Of a stretch of DNA of 64,000 nucleotides, positions 55,282-64,000 are shown piece by piece (the first letter of the stretch is position 1; the number at the start of each line of letters is the position of its first letter). The notes below the pieces were generated by a model, which saw nothing but the letters and a program-made list of their open reading frames with translations, was not told the origin of the DNA and did no database searches. The position numbers and the translations under genes are program-made. The stretch spans positions 11,089,951 through 11,153,950 of the forward strand of contig NC_059076.1 of the NCBI RefSeq assembly GCF_020497125.1, read 5' to 3'. This DNA is from Mauremys mutica. Lineage: Eukaryota > Chordata > Testudines > Geoemydidae.

Positions 55282-55610
55282 GGGGTCAGACCATTATTTA
55301 ATGACAGTAGATGCTGAGATTCAAAATGTTAAAGCTTTATAACCATTGAAACACAAACTGCCAACATAACCTATCAAAATATATAGAGTAAATACCCATA
55401 ATATACAAAGTAAATATCCAGACATCCCACCCTAAGTTCTCAAGCAGCATATTTCTTACATTGCCTGTCTGTAAATTTCAGCCATAGATGGAAATACTTT
55501 TTCATCAGTTTGTGTGCGTGCGGTGAAATCAACATTTATCGACACTTACCAATAAAAATTGAATCCTTCCCAGCCTACTGATAAGGGTCACAAAGGTGAA
55601 GCATTGATTG
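55282..55610 (+). repeat. Dispersed repeat of unknown family, copy B
   Basis: Homologous to 4796-5045 but about 80 bp longer in the middle (55395-55500, including CATCCCACCCTAAGTTCTC). Shared words: GGGGTCAGAC, ATGACAG, GCTTTATAACCATT, GTGAAATCAACAT and TTGAATCCTT. Confidence 0.6.
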
Positions 55611-55695
55611 AAGAGGAACTCTAAACAGCACTCTTGCCCTGAGACATAGCCCTATAGTATAGTTAAGAAAATGTTCAGGACTCAACACTCTACCC

Positions 55696-56383
55696 CAGGG
55701 GTGGGCAAACTTTTTGGGGCGAGGGCCACATCTGGGTGAGGAAATTGTATGCAGGGCCGGGGCAGGGGGGGTGGAGTGCGGGATGTGGAGGAAGGGGCTC
55801 AGGACAAGGGATTGGGGCAGAGAAGGGGTGCAGAGTATAAGAGGGGGCTCAGGGAAGGGGGTTGGGGTACAGGAGGGGTGCGGAGTGCAGGATGGGGCTC
55901 AGGGCAGGGAGTTGGGGTGCACGGGGTGCAGGGTGCAGCAGGGAGCTCAGGGCAGGTGGTTGGAATGCACAGGAGTGCAGAAAGGGGCTCAGGGCAGGGA
56001 GTTGGGTGCAGGAGGGGTGCGAGGTACAGGCAGAGGGCTTAGGGCAGGGAGTTGGGGGGCGGGGGGCAGGAGGGGTTTGAGCTCCAGCCCGGTGCCGCTT
56101 ACCTAAAGTGGCTCCGGGGTGGCAGTGGCGCACACCAGGGCCAGGGCAGGCTCCCTGCATGCCTGCCCTGTCCCCACGCCACTCCAGGAAGTGCTGCGGC
56201 CCCTGGGTGGGGGGGGGGGCAGAGGGCTCTGCGTGCGCACATGGAGCCCTTTGCCTCCCGGCCCGGGGGCTGCTTCTGAGAGCAGCGCCGGGCCCGCAGC
56301 ACCACCAGGGGTAATCCCGCGGGCCGGATCCAAAGCCCTGAAGGGCCGGATCCGGCCCGCGGGCCATAGTTTGCCCATCCCTG
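55696..56383. mobile_element. hAT MITE with internal G-rich minisatellite
   Basis: CAGGGGTGGGCAAACTTTTT opens it, and CATAGTTTGCCCATCCCTG closes it as its inverse. CTCTACCC and CTCTAAGG flank it, an imperfect 8-bp duplication. The interior 55745-56070 holds about six imperfect units of roughly 50 bp based on GGGGCTCAGGGCAGGGAGTT, then a GC-rich block with a G run. Long frames on both strands here are compositional. Confidence 0.85.
55745..56070. repeat. G-rich tandem repeat inside the hAT MITE
   Basis: Imperfect copies of GGGGCTCAGGGCAGGGAGTT plus GGGGTGCAGGAGGGGTGC, with variable unit length (about 45-52 bp). The + strand is almost pure purine plus T. Confidence 0.75.
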
Positions 56384-56399
56384 CTCTAAGGAAACGTGA

Positions 56400-56545
56400 G
56401 GCTCTATTTCAATAAAACACCTAAGCATGTGTTTAAGTCCCTCCCTATTCAGTGAAGCACTCAAGCAGGTACAAACGTGAACTTTAAACACGTGCTTAAG
56501 TGCTTTGCTGTACAGGGATGAACTGCTGACTCGGGGCCTCATAGA
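56400..56545. repeat. Palindromic 'gtgcttaagt' repeat
   Basis: CACCTAAGCATGTGTTTAAG and AACACGTGCTTAAGTGCTTT are in inverted arrangement around TCCCTATTCAGTGAAGCAC. Confidence 0.5.
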
Positions 56546-56569
56546 GTGAGAGATGCACCAATTGAACTA

Positions 56570-56775
56570 GATGTGGGAATGTAAACTGATTCTGTAAACC
56601 CATGTGGACACTCTTATTTAAGTTTAGGAGAGCTTAGCTTTGTTTAGCTTAAGTCAATCAGGAGCAAGTTTAAGCTAAACCAAACTAAGTCACTCTTAAA
56701 TCTAAGAAAGTGCCCACACAGAGGTTTACAGTTTAAATAAATTGGTGCAAGTCTGTATGTAGACAAGGTCTAATT
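56570..56775. mobile_element. MITE-like inverted repeat element
   Basis: TAAACTGATTCTGTAAACCC and ATGTGGACACTCTTA at the left are imperfectly inverted to TAAGAAAGTGCCCACACAG and AGGTTTACAGTTTA at the right. The middle also folds (GCTTAGCTTTGTTTAGCTTA against GTTTAAGCTAAACC). The target duplication is not clear. Confidence 0.5.
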
Positions 56776-57129
56776 CAGGAGTAAATCCTCGCAGAGGTTA
56801 ATGGATTTACACTGGTGCAAATAAGGGAATCAGGCTTCAAATGTCTTGAACTCTGAGAAAAGAAGTAAACCTCTTCAAGCTTCAATTAAAAAACCACATA
56901 TATTGACTTTGATGGACCTGATTCTCCAGTCACTTCTGTCCCAATCCTGCAGTGTGGTACACTAGCATAGACCCCTTTCTGTGCCTTTGTAGCCTCCCAA
57001 CGACTCCGGTGCAGGGCTCTGTGCTAGCAAACCACATTGCAGGATTAGGGCTGCAGCGGAGTCACTTCAGTCCAAAGCCATTGGAGTGGCACTGGTGGAA
57101 AACTGCTACAAAAGGAGAATGAGGCCCTA
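56776..57129. other. Old palindromic repeat fragments, no gene
   Basis: Pieces such as GGATTTACACTGGTGCAAA and CTGATTCTCCAGTCACTTCT are typical of the palindromic families. Nothing coding is seen. Confidence 0.4.
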
Positions 57130-59959
57130 AGATTTAATTCATTAACTAATGTCGCAGAAACACACCATATGCATGAATCATATCAAACACTGGTCACTGG
57201 CTTTTTATTTAACTTACCACAACTTTATTCGGCTGCACTTTAAAAATTAACATGACATGGCTCATGGCATAAAATAAACTGATCTGGTTTTTTGCAGCTT
57301 CTTGAACACTTGTTGAAAGTTGTTCTTTTTTTCAGAGAATTAAAATATTTTTAAAAGCATTTTGCAATCAATGCAAAATATAATTACAGAAACACTTCCT
57401 TGGCTGACTTAAAATTTAATGATTTGCACCACACAAAGGAAATTGAAGGCATGCAGATGAATAGTATATTACGGTTTTAAATGTTACTGAGGAGGGGATG
57501 AAGGCCAACCATACTAACTCTGCCGTTTCCCACTGGGAATACCTGTCAGTTTAGCCAACTGTAACTTGATTTGCTAATAGCTGCTTTATACATCAAATTA
57601 TGGTGTCAACATTTATGATACTATAGGAGGAAGGTCTGTCAGTGTTTCTATTATAAGATGCTTTGCCTATTTATAATCATTGTGATAATGTGCTTTAAGA
57701 TGTAACTTGGCTTAGATGCAGTCTTGGGGTCAATTGTTATGTATTTTAAAAAATACATAATCCATCATTCATAAGTTGCCTCATTTTAAAGTCATATTTA
57801 AAAGCTATGTTTAAATTGCTTTTTGTATAGCTAAAGCAAAAAAAAAAAAAGATTTGATTTAAAACTGAAACCAGTATTTGATTCTTACTAAACAAGGTAT
57901 AATTGCTTTGAATATTCTGAAAAGAAAAAGCTAAAACTGACAGAGATGTTTAAAGACCTGATTCTGAAAACTCTATTTCCTCTGACTCATATCAGTGGTC
58001 CCATTGAATTCAATTGAAAGTCAACAGGATTACTTGTATAAGCAAAGATTATTTTTGTAAATCAATGCGCAGGATTGGGCCCAAAATTGTTACCGTGGAA
58101 AGAAAGAAAAAAAAAACTGTACCAATGCCATCCACTGAAGAGTTTATTACTTTTTAAAAGCTTGTAATATGTACTTTATTAATAGACTGGAATGGCTCCA
58201 AAGTTAGATATCTATTTTTACACAACACACATTAAAATATCGCCAGCTTGCATAGTTTCCCCAATCTATAGCCTTGTTAAAATAATGTAAGAGCTGTCTG
58301 AATATGTGATTTATGAAGCTGAGCCTGTACTGGCTATGTAAATAATACCTTTTTAAGAAACCTGGTTACATCCTTTTATTTTTATTTTTTTACCCAATAG
58401 ATTGGAATAGTTTCAAATGGAAGTATACAATACAGATTTAGGTTGCTTTTTAAGCTCATTAAAAGACAGTTCTAACTGGTTAAATATACATGTTTTGATA
58501 ACATACCCAAATATGTATTTACCCAACAGGCCAGGTGAGTGGGAGTTCTGCCACTATCAGATAAATACATACTCCATTAAGACATTAGAACAGCTAGAAC
58601 CATTCCAGTCTCTGGAGAAAGCAACCTGCATTTTATAACCTTCATCTAACTCTGCCTGCTCCCGCTGTCCCTATAAATAAATAAAATTAAACTATAAATA
58701 AATCAATTAAATAATCCAGCCAGATAAATCCTCCAAACCACAGTTAGTTAAAATGGACAAATCCCTCAAAATTCTAAGTTAACACTATTACTCTGTTCTT
58801 AAATTACTGAAATAACAGACAGAGATGAGTTAAGGATGAAGAGTCAACCTTAATCTTGAATTTTCTACTTTTGTCCATTTAAGACACATTGTCATTATTT
58901 CAAAGAAGTGGTTTTGTTTTTTTCTTTTCATTTGTTTAACAATCTACTTAGCAGTCATTACAGTACTGCCTGATCAGCACTTATTTCTGCTGAGTAGTTC
59001 TAATTTATTCTTTATTTTTAGTAGTAATTATGCAAATAAGGTAGCTGTGATATATTATTAAAAACAATCCGAAAATATATACAAGTCTTTTGAAAATCTG
59101 CCAATAAGACACTTTAATGTCAACTGGGTTATTTCCAGATGAGATCTCCAAATCAATCCAAATTTACAGAAAATGTGAACCAAATCATTCCTTTTTTAAA
59201 AAAAAAAGCCTTCTTACATTGTAAGCTTTACATAATTTTTAGAAGTCACTTCCAAAAACCTTAAAGCTTATGACAGTATTTAAATTGTGCGCACTTTTAA
59301 CATTAAGGATGTGCAAGAAATAAAGTCTAATACAATGCAGTCCCTAATGTCAAGCAAGGGTTCAGAAGTTACTACCAAGGGAAAAAAAGAGGAGATGCAG
59401 CCTACACAGGAACATAATCTACTTGGGTTCATATACTGTGCCTCCCAACATGGTATCTCAATCACGTAGCAACTTTGACATCAAGCAGCTTCCAGAAAAA
59501 CGTAACTCAGGCAATTACTGTGTTAACATTGTTGTCTTACAGCCTCAAGCAACATATTTCTGATTAATTGCTATCAATATTCTTTGCTGTGCAAAATAAC
59601 TCCAGCCCAGTATGTTCATTCCGTCAATAAAAATAAAACATGCGTGACTGTAACTCAGGGGAAGTCATTTCTCTAAGGATATGGCCTGGGTAATGCATTT
59701 AATGTAAAGGACTGCTTTTGAAATACTGGCCTTTGAATATTCTCAATAGAGTTGAATTTCTGATTGTGTATTATTAGGAGGGAACAAATACTAGGATTCT
59801 AATTAGTGAAATTTGCAAAGAAGTTCAATAGTAATAGTTAAACGGTGACTCACAGATGCCATTGTACTGAGCCCTTTTCCTTTACTGCATGTTATAGATT
59901 CAGATATAGTGTGATTGCTACTAAAATGGTTTTCCCCTTATAACAGAAACTGTGGCCAA
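57130..59959. other. Long AT-rich, repeat-poor block, no gene
   Basis: Nearly 2.8 kb without a recognisable transposon, strongly AT-rich, with many TAAT/ATTA words (57600-57800, 58370-59130) and a poly-A run near 57838. Absence of repeats in such a repeat-dense window may mean purifying selection or a regulatory role, but this is inference. Short antisense and sense frames have no domain. Confidence 0.35.
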
Positions 59960-60170
59960 TATTTTTAAACCAGGTGTCTACTTCGATCCTCCTAAACCCA
60001 TATTTAGGCATATTAGAAAGTGTGTTTAGCACCCAACCAGCTCCTGTTGAAAACAATGGAAGTTGTTCGCTGCTCAGCTGTTTTGACAATCTAGCCATAG
60101 AGCAAGGTGCCCAAATATGGATTTAGGAGCCTAATTTTAGGTTTCAATTTTTTTTTTAAATTGGCCTATA
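59960..60170. repeat. Palindromic repeat of the 'tttagg / gctcctgttg' type
   Basis: CCATATTTAGGCATATTAG, AACCAGCTCCTGTTGAAAAC and ATATGGATTTAGGAGCCTAA are arranged as in 13850-14285. Confidence 0.45.
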
Positions 60171-61144
60171 TTTCAAACAAAATGTTCACAAGCCTTCCAC
60201 CTCTATAGCTCTGCCTAACATGATCCACAGTGCAGGACATGGATTTCACATCTCCTACCTAGCAATACCACTGCAGTTAAAACAAAAGTTGAGTTTAAGA
60301 TTCACTCGGTACTAACATTTGAGTCATAATATAAGTGGAAATAAAATTCTCGCAATTGTTACTGGAAAAGAAAAGCTATTAAGCTAACACAGCCAAGTGG
60401 TACAAGTTCTTTGCTGACCAAGTTATTTTTTAAGCACAGCAGAAACAAAATTACAATGGGAACAACAACCAAACCAAACCAAAACAAAAACACCAAGGAA
60501 AAGTTGACTCACTTTTTAATTCTCCCATCTTCAAGAAGTCCAACCCCTCCTCCCCCCAGGTGGCTACAAATAAACCTATGATCTCTCAGCTAGTGTAAAT
60601 TTTCACATCTCTATTGAAGTCAACTGAGCTACTGATGGCAATTCCCACCAGCTGAGGCTCTGTCCCCCAGAATGCACCTTGAATGCTGAGAGAAGCAAAA
60701 CTGAACTTTTCAAAACTAAACTGTTGACAAGTGTCAACAGCATATGGCACAGGGACTTTAGCAACGGAGGCTCTAATGAATTAGCCTTGATTCACTGCAG
60801 GGTGAATCATTTTCAAAGTAGAACTGTTCCGCAGTAATTGGCCAAGAAGCCATGCTGTGAAAAGCACTTGTCAGATAATGCTTGTTTACAAATAAATCTA
60901 CAAATGATAAAGAGTGGCTGTTACTGAATAAGTTCAGGTCCACCTCTCGACTTCACTTCCTGCCCTGGGCTTATGAAAAGGATAAAAGTTGAAGATTGTG
61001 AATAAAAGGGGGAAGAAAGTGAGAGAGTATAAAGCCAACCCATGTGCTGTCAATAGTTATTGTAACTCTTCTTTCTCTAAAGATCTCACTGAACCATTTA
61101 ACAAGGCGATTTTGTTTAAAAAATTCCAGTATTCTATCATTCAA
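60171..61144. other. No gene recognised
   Basis: AT-rich unique-looking sequence. Old palindromic fragment near 60585-60660. Confidence 0.4.
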
Positions 61145-61260
61145 CAGAGGCCCGATCCTGTAAGTTTTTGTGCACAAAAACTCACTTGCAGCAGTCCCTT
61201 TGACTCCAGTGGGACATACTCACATGAGTAAGGACCACGTGTGAGTAAGAGATTGCAGGT
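61145..61260. repeat. Diverged 'gcccgatcctg' repeat
   Basis: GGCCCGATCCTGTAAGTTTT and TCCAGTGGGACATACTCACA then GAGTAAGGACCACGTGTGAG are pieces of an old amniote palindromic repeat. Confidence 0.4.
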
Positions 61261-62339
61261 GCAAAGTGGCTGTCTCTGTTTATTAATAGATCCGTGCAAA
61301 TCAGGATAAACCAGAACAAAAACAACATTCTCCCAATTTAGAAACTGCTCATATAAACACCCAGCCAGTAGCTCACTCCTGGGAGCAATCCGACTGACTT
61401 TACTGGAGTGAGTAGTCCCAATGAACTTATTCACAAGCATGGATGTGTTTGCAGACTGGATCCATAATGATCGATTTGTAGAAGAGAAATCTAAGGAAAC
61501 ATTCACCCTCCCCTAATCTATGCATCCTCCAGCCCTGAGCACTCAGTAACTTCACAGCCACGGGAATGCATTTGTCCCTTCCTCCATATATTTTTCTGTG
61601 ATTTGCATTAGTCTCATTTTCTAAAACATATTATGACAAGCTATTTACCTCAGGCCATAGCTTTGAAACCTCCCTGTGCCTTTTCCCCTCCTCCCACCTT
61701 GTAGGAATTTCATTAATAAATCACTGTGTGTAATAAGCTTGGTTTATAAGCAGCTTCTTGGCCTGAAAGTTTGTGTATTACAACTTGCATGTGGATCCAA
61801 AAACAACAACAGAAAAACCTCAATATTATCTACCTTGTCAATTAAAAAAACACCAGGCTTCAGAAAAACTGGGAAGCATCCCAGCCAATCGGGAAACCTT
61901 GTCAGATGTCTTTACATATTGACTTTAAACAGAGGAAACTTTTAAATTGTCAGCAATAATCAGCACAAGTCTCCACTCTGCTTGTTGCAGTGTTATGGGG
62001 TAACAATTCTTATGTTCTCTTTTCTCCGAGGTTTTTCTCCTTCTCGCACAAAACACCTTTTTTTTTTCTTAAAGGAAATAAACTTTGGACAGCGTTTGAA
62101 ATGCGCCAGAAATAAATAAATATCGTTGCGGGCGGGGGGAGGTATTTCCTAGTCCCAGCCTCTCTCCTCCTGCGTATGGTTAGCTTTAATTTGGGTTTGG
62201 ATGTGTGTTGTCCTGCTCCTGGTAGCTCTGTTTGGGCGCTGGGGTCTCAGAGCCTTATGCAGGGGCTAATTCCGGGGCTCTGGAGCTGGAGCAATCCAGG
62301 TGCGACACGAAGGAGAGATTTTACGCGTCTGGCTGGAAG
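61261..62339. other. No gene recognised
   Basis: AT-rich until about 62100, after which GC content rises towards the CpG island. A T-run lies near 62059. No exon is supported. Confidence 0.4.
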
Positions 62340-62594
62340 CACACAATCCAGTCCAACCACACAACCCAAGCGCACAGTACCGCCACACGAGCCCAACGGC
62401 AAATACACACACACACAGCACAACCCAATCCAAATACAGGCACAGCACAGCACAAAACTCACACATTACCCCAATACACACCATACAGCCCGACACACAC
62501 ACACACAATCACATACAGCGTCACACAAAAGACAAAACATGCACACAACCGCACACACACGCCGCCACGGCAGGACGCAGACACACAACCCCGG
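62340..62594. repeat. Degenerate CA-rich tract
   Basis: Interrupted (CA)n runs such as ACACACACACACAGCACAAC and CGACACACACACACACAAT make up most of this stretch. They generate long His/Thr-rich frames on one strand and Cys/Val-rich frames on the other, none credible. Confidence 0.8.
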
Positions 62595-64000
62595 CCTTGC
62601 ACCCCTGCCCCGCCACCCGCGCACAGGAGCGCCCGGAGCCCTGCACCCCGCGGGGCGCCCCGCGACTCCCTGCCGCAGCCGCTCGGCAGGGAAGGTGGCT
62701 GCCCGCCTCGGGAACCTGCAGCCGGGAAGAGCGGAGCGAGCCTCGGGGAGCTGCGGGCCGGGGGCTCGGGCACTGGGCGGACGGGCCGGAGGGGTAGGAC
62801 ACGGGGGCAGGGCGCTGTGTGTGTCTGGGAGCTATGGGGGGACCCAGGAGTGGAGGGGCAGGGCGGGTTGTGGGCACGGGGCAGGGCGCTGTGTGTGTCT
62901 GGGGGGGGGTGCTGGGAGCTATTGGGGGACCCGGGGAGTGGAGGGGCAGGGCGGGTTGTGGGCACGGGGCAGGGCGCTGTGTGTGTCTGGGGGGGGGTGC
63001 TGGGAGCTATGGGGGGACCCGGGGAGTGGAGGGGCAGGGCGGGTTGTGGGCACGGGGCAGGGCGCTGTGTGTGTCTGGGGGGGGTGCTGGGAGCTATGGG
63101 GGGACCCGGGGAGTGGAGGGGCAGGGCGGGTTGTGGGCACGGGGCAGGGCGCTGTGTGTGTCTGGGGGGGGTGCTGGGAGCTATGGGGGGACCCGGGGAG
63201 TGGAGGGGCAGGGCGGGTTGTGGGCACGGGGCAGGGCGCTGTGTGTGTCGGGGGGGGGTGCTGGGAGCTATGGGGGGACTCGGGGAGTGGAGGGGCAGGG
63301 CGGGTTGTGGGCACGGGGCAGGGCGCTGTGGGTGTCTGGGGGGTGCTGGGAGCTATGGGGGGCCAGGGCGGGTTGTGGGCACGGGGCAGGGCGCTGTGTG
63401 TGTCGGGGGCCCCCGGGGGTGTGTGCTGGGAGCTATGGGGGGAGCCGGGGAATGGAGGGGCAGGACGGGTTGTGGGCACGGGGCAGGGCGCTGTGTGTGT
63501 CGGGGGCCCCCAGGGGGGGATGCTGGGAGCTATGGGGGGACCCGGGGAGTGGAGGGGCAGGGCGGGTTGTGGGCACGGGGCAGGGCGCTGTGTGTGTCGG
63601 GGGGGGGTGCTGGGAGCTATGGGGGGCCCCGGGGAGTGGAGGGGCAGGGCGGGTTGTGGACACGGGGCAGGGCGCTGTGGGTGTCGGGGGGGGGGTGCTG
63701 GGAGCTATGGGGAGACCCGGAGAGTGGCAGGGCAGGTTGTGGGCACGGGGCGAAGGGGACCTGGAGACGGCGAGGGGCAGGGTAGGGAGCGGTGGGCAGG
63801 AGGCTGTGGGGGGCTCGGGGGCTGGACAGCGGGACCAGGGGGCTGGAGAGCGCTAAGGGGGCGCAGCCGCCCGCTCCCGGGAGCGGACCAGGTGCTCCCC
63901 CAGGCACACGGGCACCGGGGGGGGGGATGCTTCCTTCCCCCCAAACCCAGCGCGAGAGAGCCCGAGTCCTTTCCCGGCTCCCGCAGCCCCGGGCAGGTCC
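62595..64000. promoter_or_regulatory. CpG island at the window edge
   Basis: Very GC-rich with abundant CpG (CCCCGCGGGGCGCCCCGCGA, CCGGGCAGG, GAGCGGAGCGAGCC), many GGGCGG GC boxes and poly-G runs, unlike the AT-rich window. Vertebrate CpG islands usually mark promoters, so a gene start nearby (in or beyond the right edge) is likely, in unknown direction. A GGAGGG|GTAGGA at about 62796 could be a splice donor on the + strand, but nothing confirms an exon. Confidence 0.65.
62795..63745. repeat. GC-rich minisatellite, 87-bp unit, about 11 copies
   Basis: The word GGGAGCTATGGGGGG recurs with its GCTAT at 62831, 62918, 63006, 63093, 63180, 63267, 63352, 63432, 63529, 63616 and 63704, so the spacing is mostly 87 or 88 bp with variants of 80, 85 and 97. 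Each unit also has GGAGTGGAGGGGCAGGGCGG and GCAGGGCGCTGTGTGTGTC. The 87-bp unit is a multiple of three, which keeps several frames open and creates a 517-codon frame (62232-63785) that is almost certainly not a gene. Confidence 0.93.

Noticed and set aside
55714..56415. Overlapping 130- and 172-codon frames
   Set aside because: They fall inside the hAT MITE minisatellite and GC-rich body, with no recognised domain.
62232..63785. 517-codon open frame, the longest in the window
   Set aside because: It runs through a CA-rich tract and an 87-bp minisatellite whose period is a multiple of three. Several frames on both strands are open for the same reason, and the product is a Gly-rich repeat with no domain.
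1..64000. CRISPR arrays, operons, bacterial promoters, prophage or insertion sequences
   Set aside because: Intron-containing transposon genes, SINEs, LINEs and CpG structure show a vertebrate genome. No regularly spaced short repeats with unique spacers exist; the regular arrays are minisatellites.
1..64000. Endogenous retrovirus or other viral insert
   Set aside because: No LTR pairs, primer-binding sites or retroviral protein motifs were seen. The reverse-transcriptase remains are of the CR1 non-LTR type.

Overview
This is vertebrate nuclear DNA, most probably from a cryptodiran turtle. The best evidence is a tRNA-derived SINE at 48860-49074: Pol III A and B boxes lead into a tail that closely matches the 3' end of a CR1 LINE elsewhere in the window (about 36985-37060), and the whole insertion is flanked by an exact 10-bp duplication. 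That architecture is the tortoise Pol III SINE type. Abundant CR1 LINEs, MIR-like SINEs and many hAT, Harbinger and TA-target MITEs fit the same assignment. I find no host protein-coding gene I can name. The window reads as an intergenic or intronic repeat landscape that enters a CpG island at its right edge (about 62595-64000).

The main object is a nearly complete two-gene PIF/Harbinger DNA transposon at 5180-10014. It has a TTA target-site duplication on both sides and 14-bp terminal inverted repeats matching at 13 of 14 positions. On the + strand it carries a HARBI1-like DDE transposase (5557-6839) broken by one 1-bp deletion. On the - strand it carries a Myb/SANT-like DNA-binding accessory gene (9624-7762) with a clean two-exon structure, broken by one frameshift and one nonsense codon. 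The genes are transcribed towards each other, with polyadenylation signals at 6984-6989 and 7649-7654. A third coding-like + strand frame (8657-8960) lies inside the accessory gene's intron and has its own AATAAA. In this family transposase and Myb-like protein act together; here both are disabled by very few lesions, which suggests recent activity. Several short MITEs in the window (18770, 19036, 42396, 53176 and others) share the GGCC-N-GTCTACAC type terminus and could have been moved in trans by such an element.

The rest, left to right: 1-5180 mostly unique sequence with a few old repeats; 10018-16990 unique sequence, a hAT MITE (12830-13172) and clusters of palindromic repeats; 16990-18115 a CR1 split by a hAT-like insert; 18770-19321 two abutting Harbinger-type MITEs; 21884-22830 a TA-flanked MITE followed directly by a perfect hairpin; 23780-24480 CR1; 32074-33590 an antisense CR1 carrying a TA-flanked MITE and an internal inverted duplication; 36315-37075 CR1; 42396-42690 a hairpin-rich MITE; 46618-47672 a CR1 nested in a MIR-like SINE; 48860-49074 the tRNA SINE; 49842-51405 a long CR1 reverse-transcriptase remnant; 53518-53901 and 55696-56383 hAT MITEs; 56776-59959 AT-rich, repeat-poor DNA; 62795-63745 an 87-bp GC-rich minisatellite of about 11 copies inside the CpG island.

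Repeat family names rest on recognised termini, target-site duplications and conserved motifs, not on database searches. Boundaries without target-site duplications are approximate.
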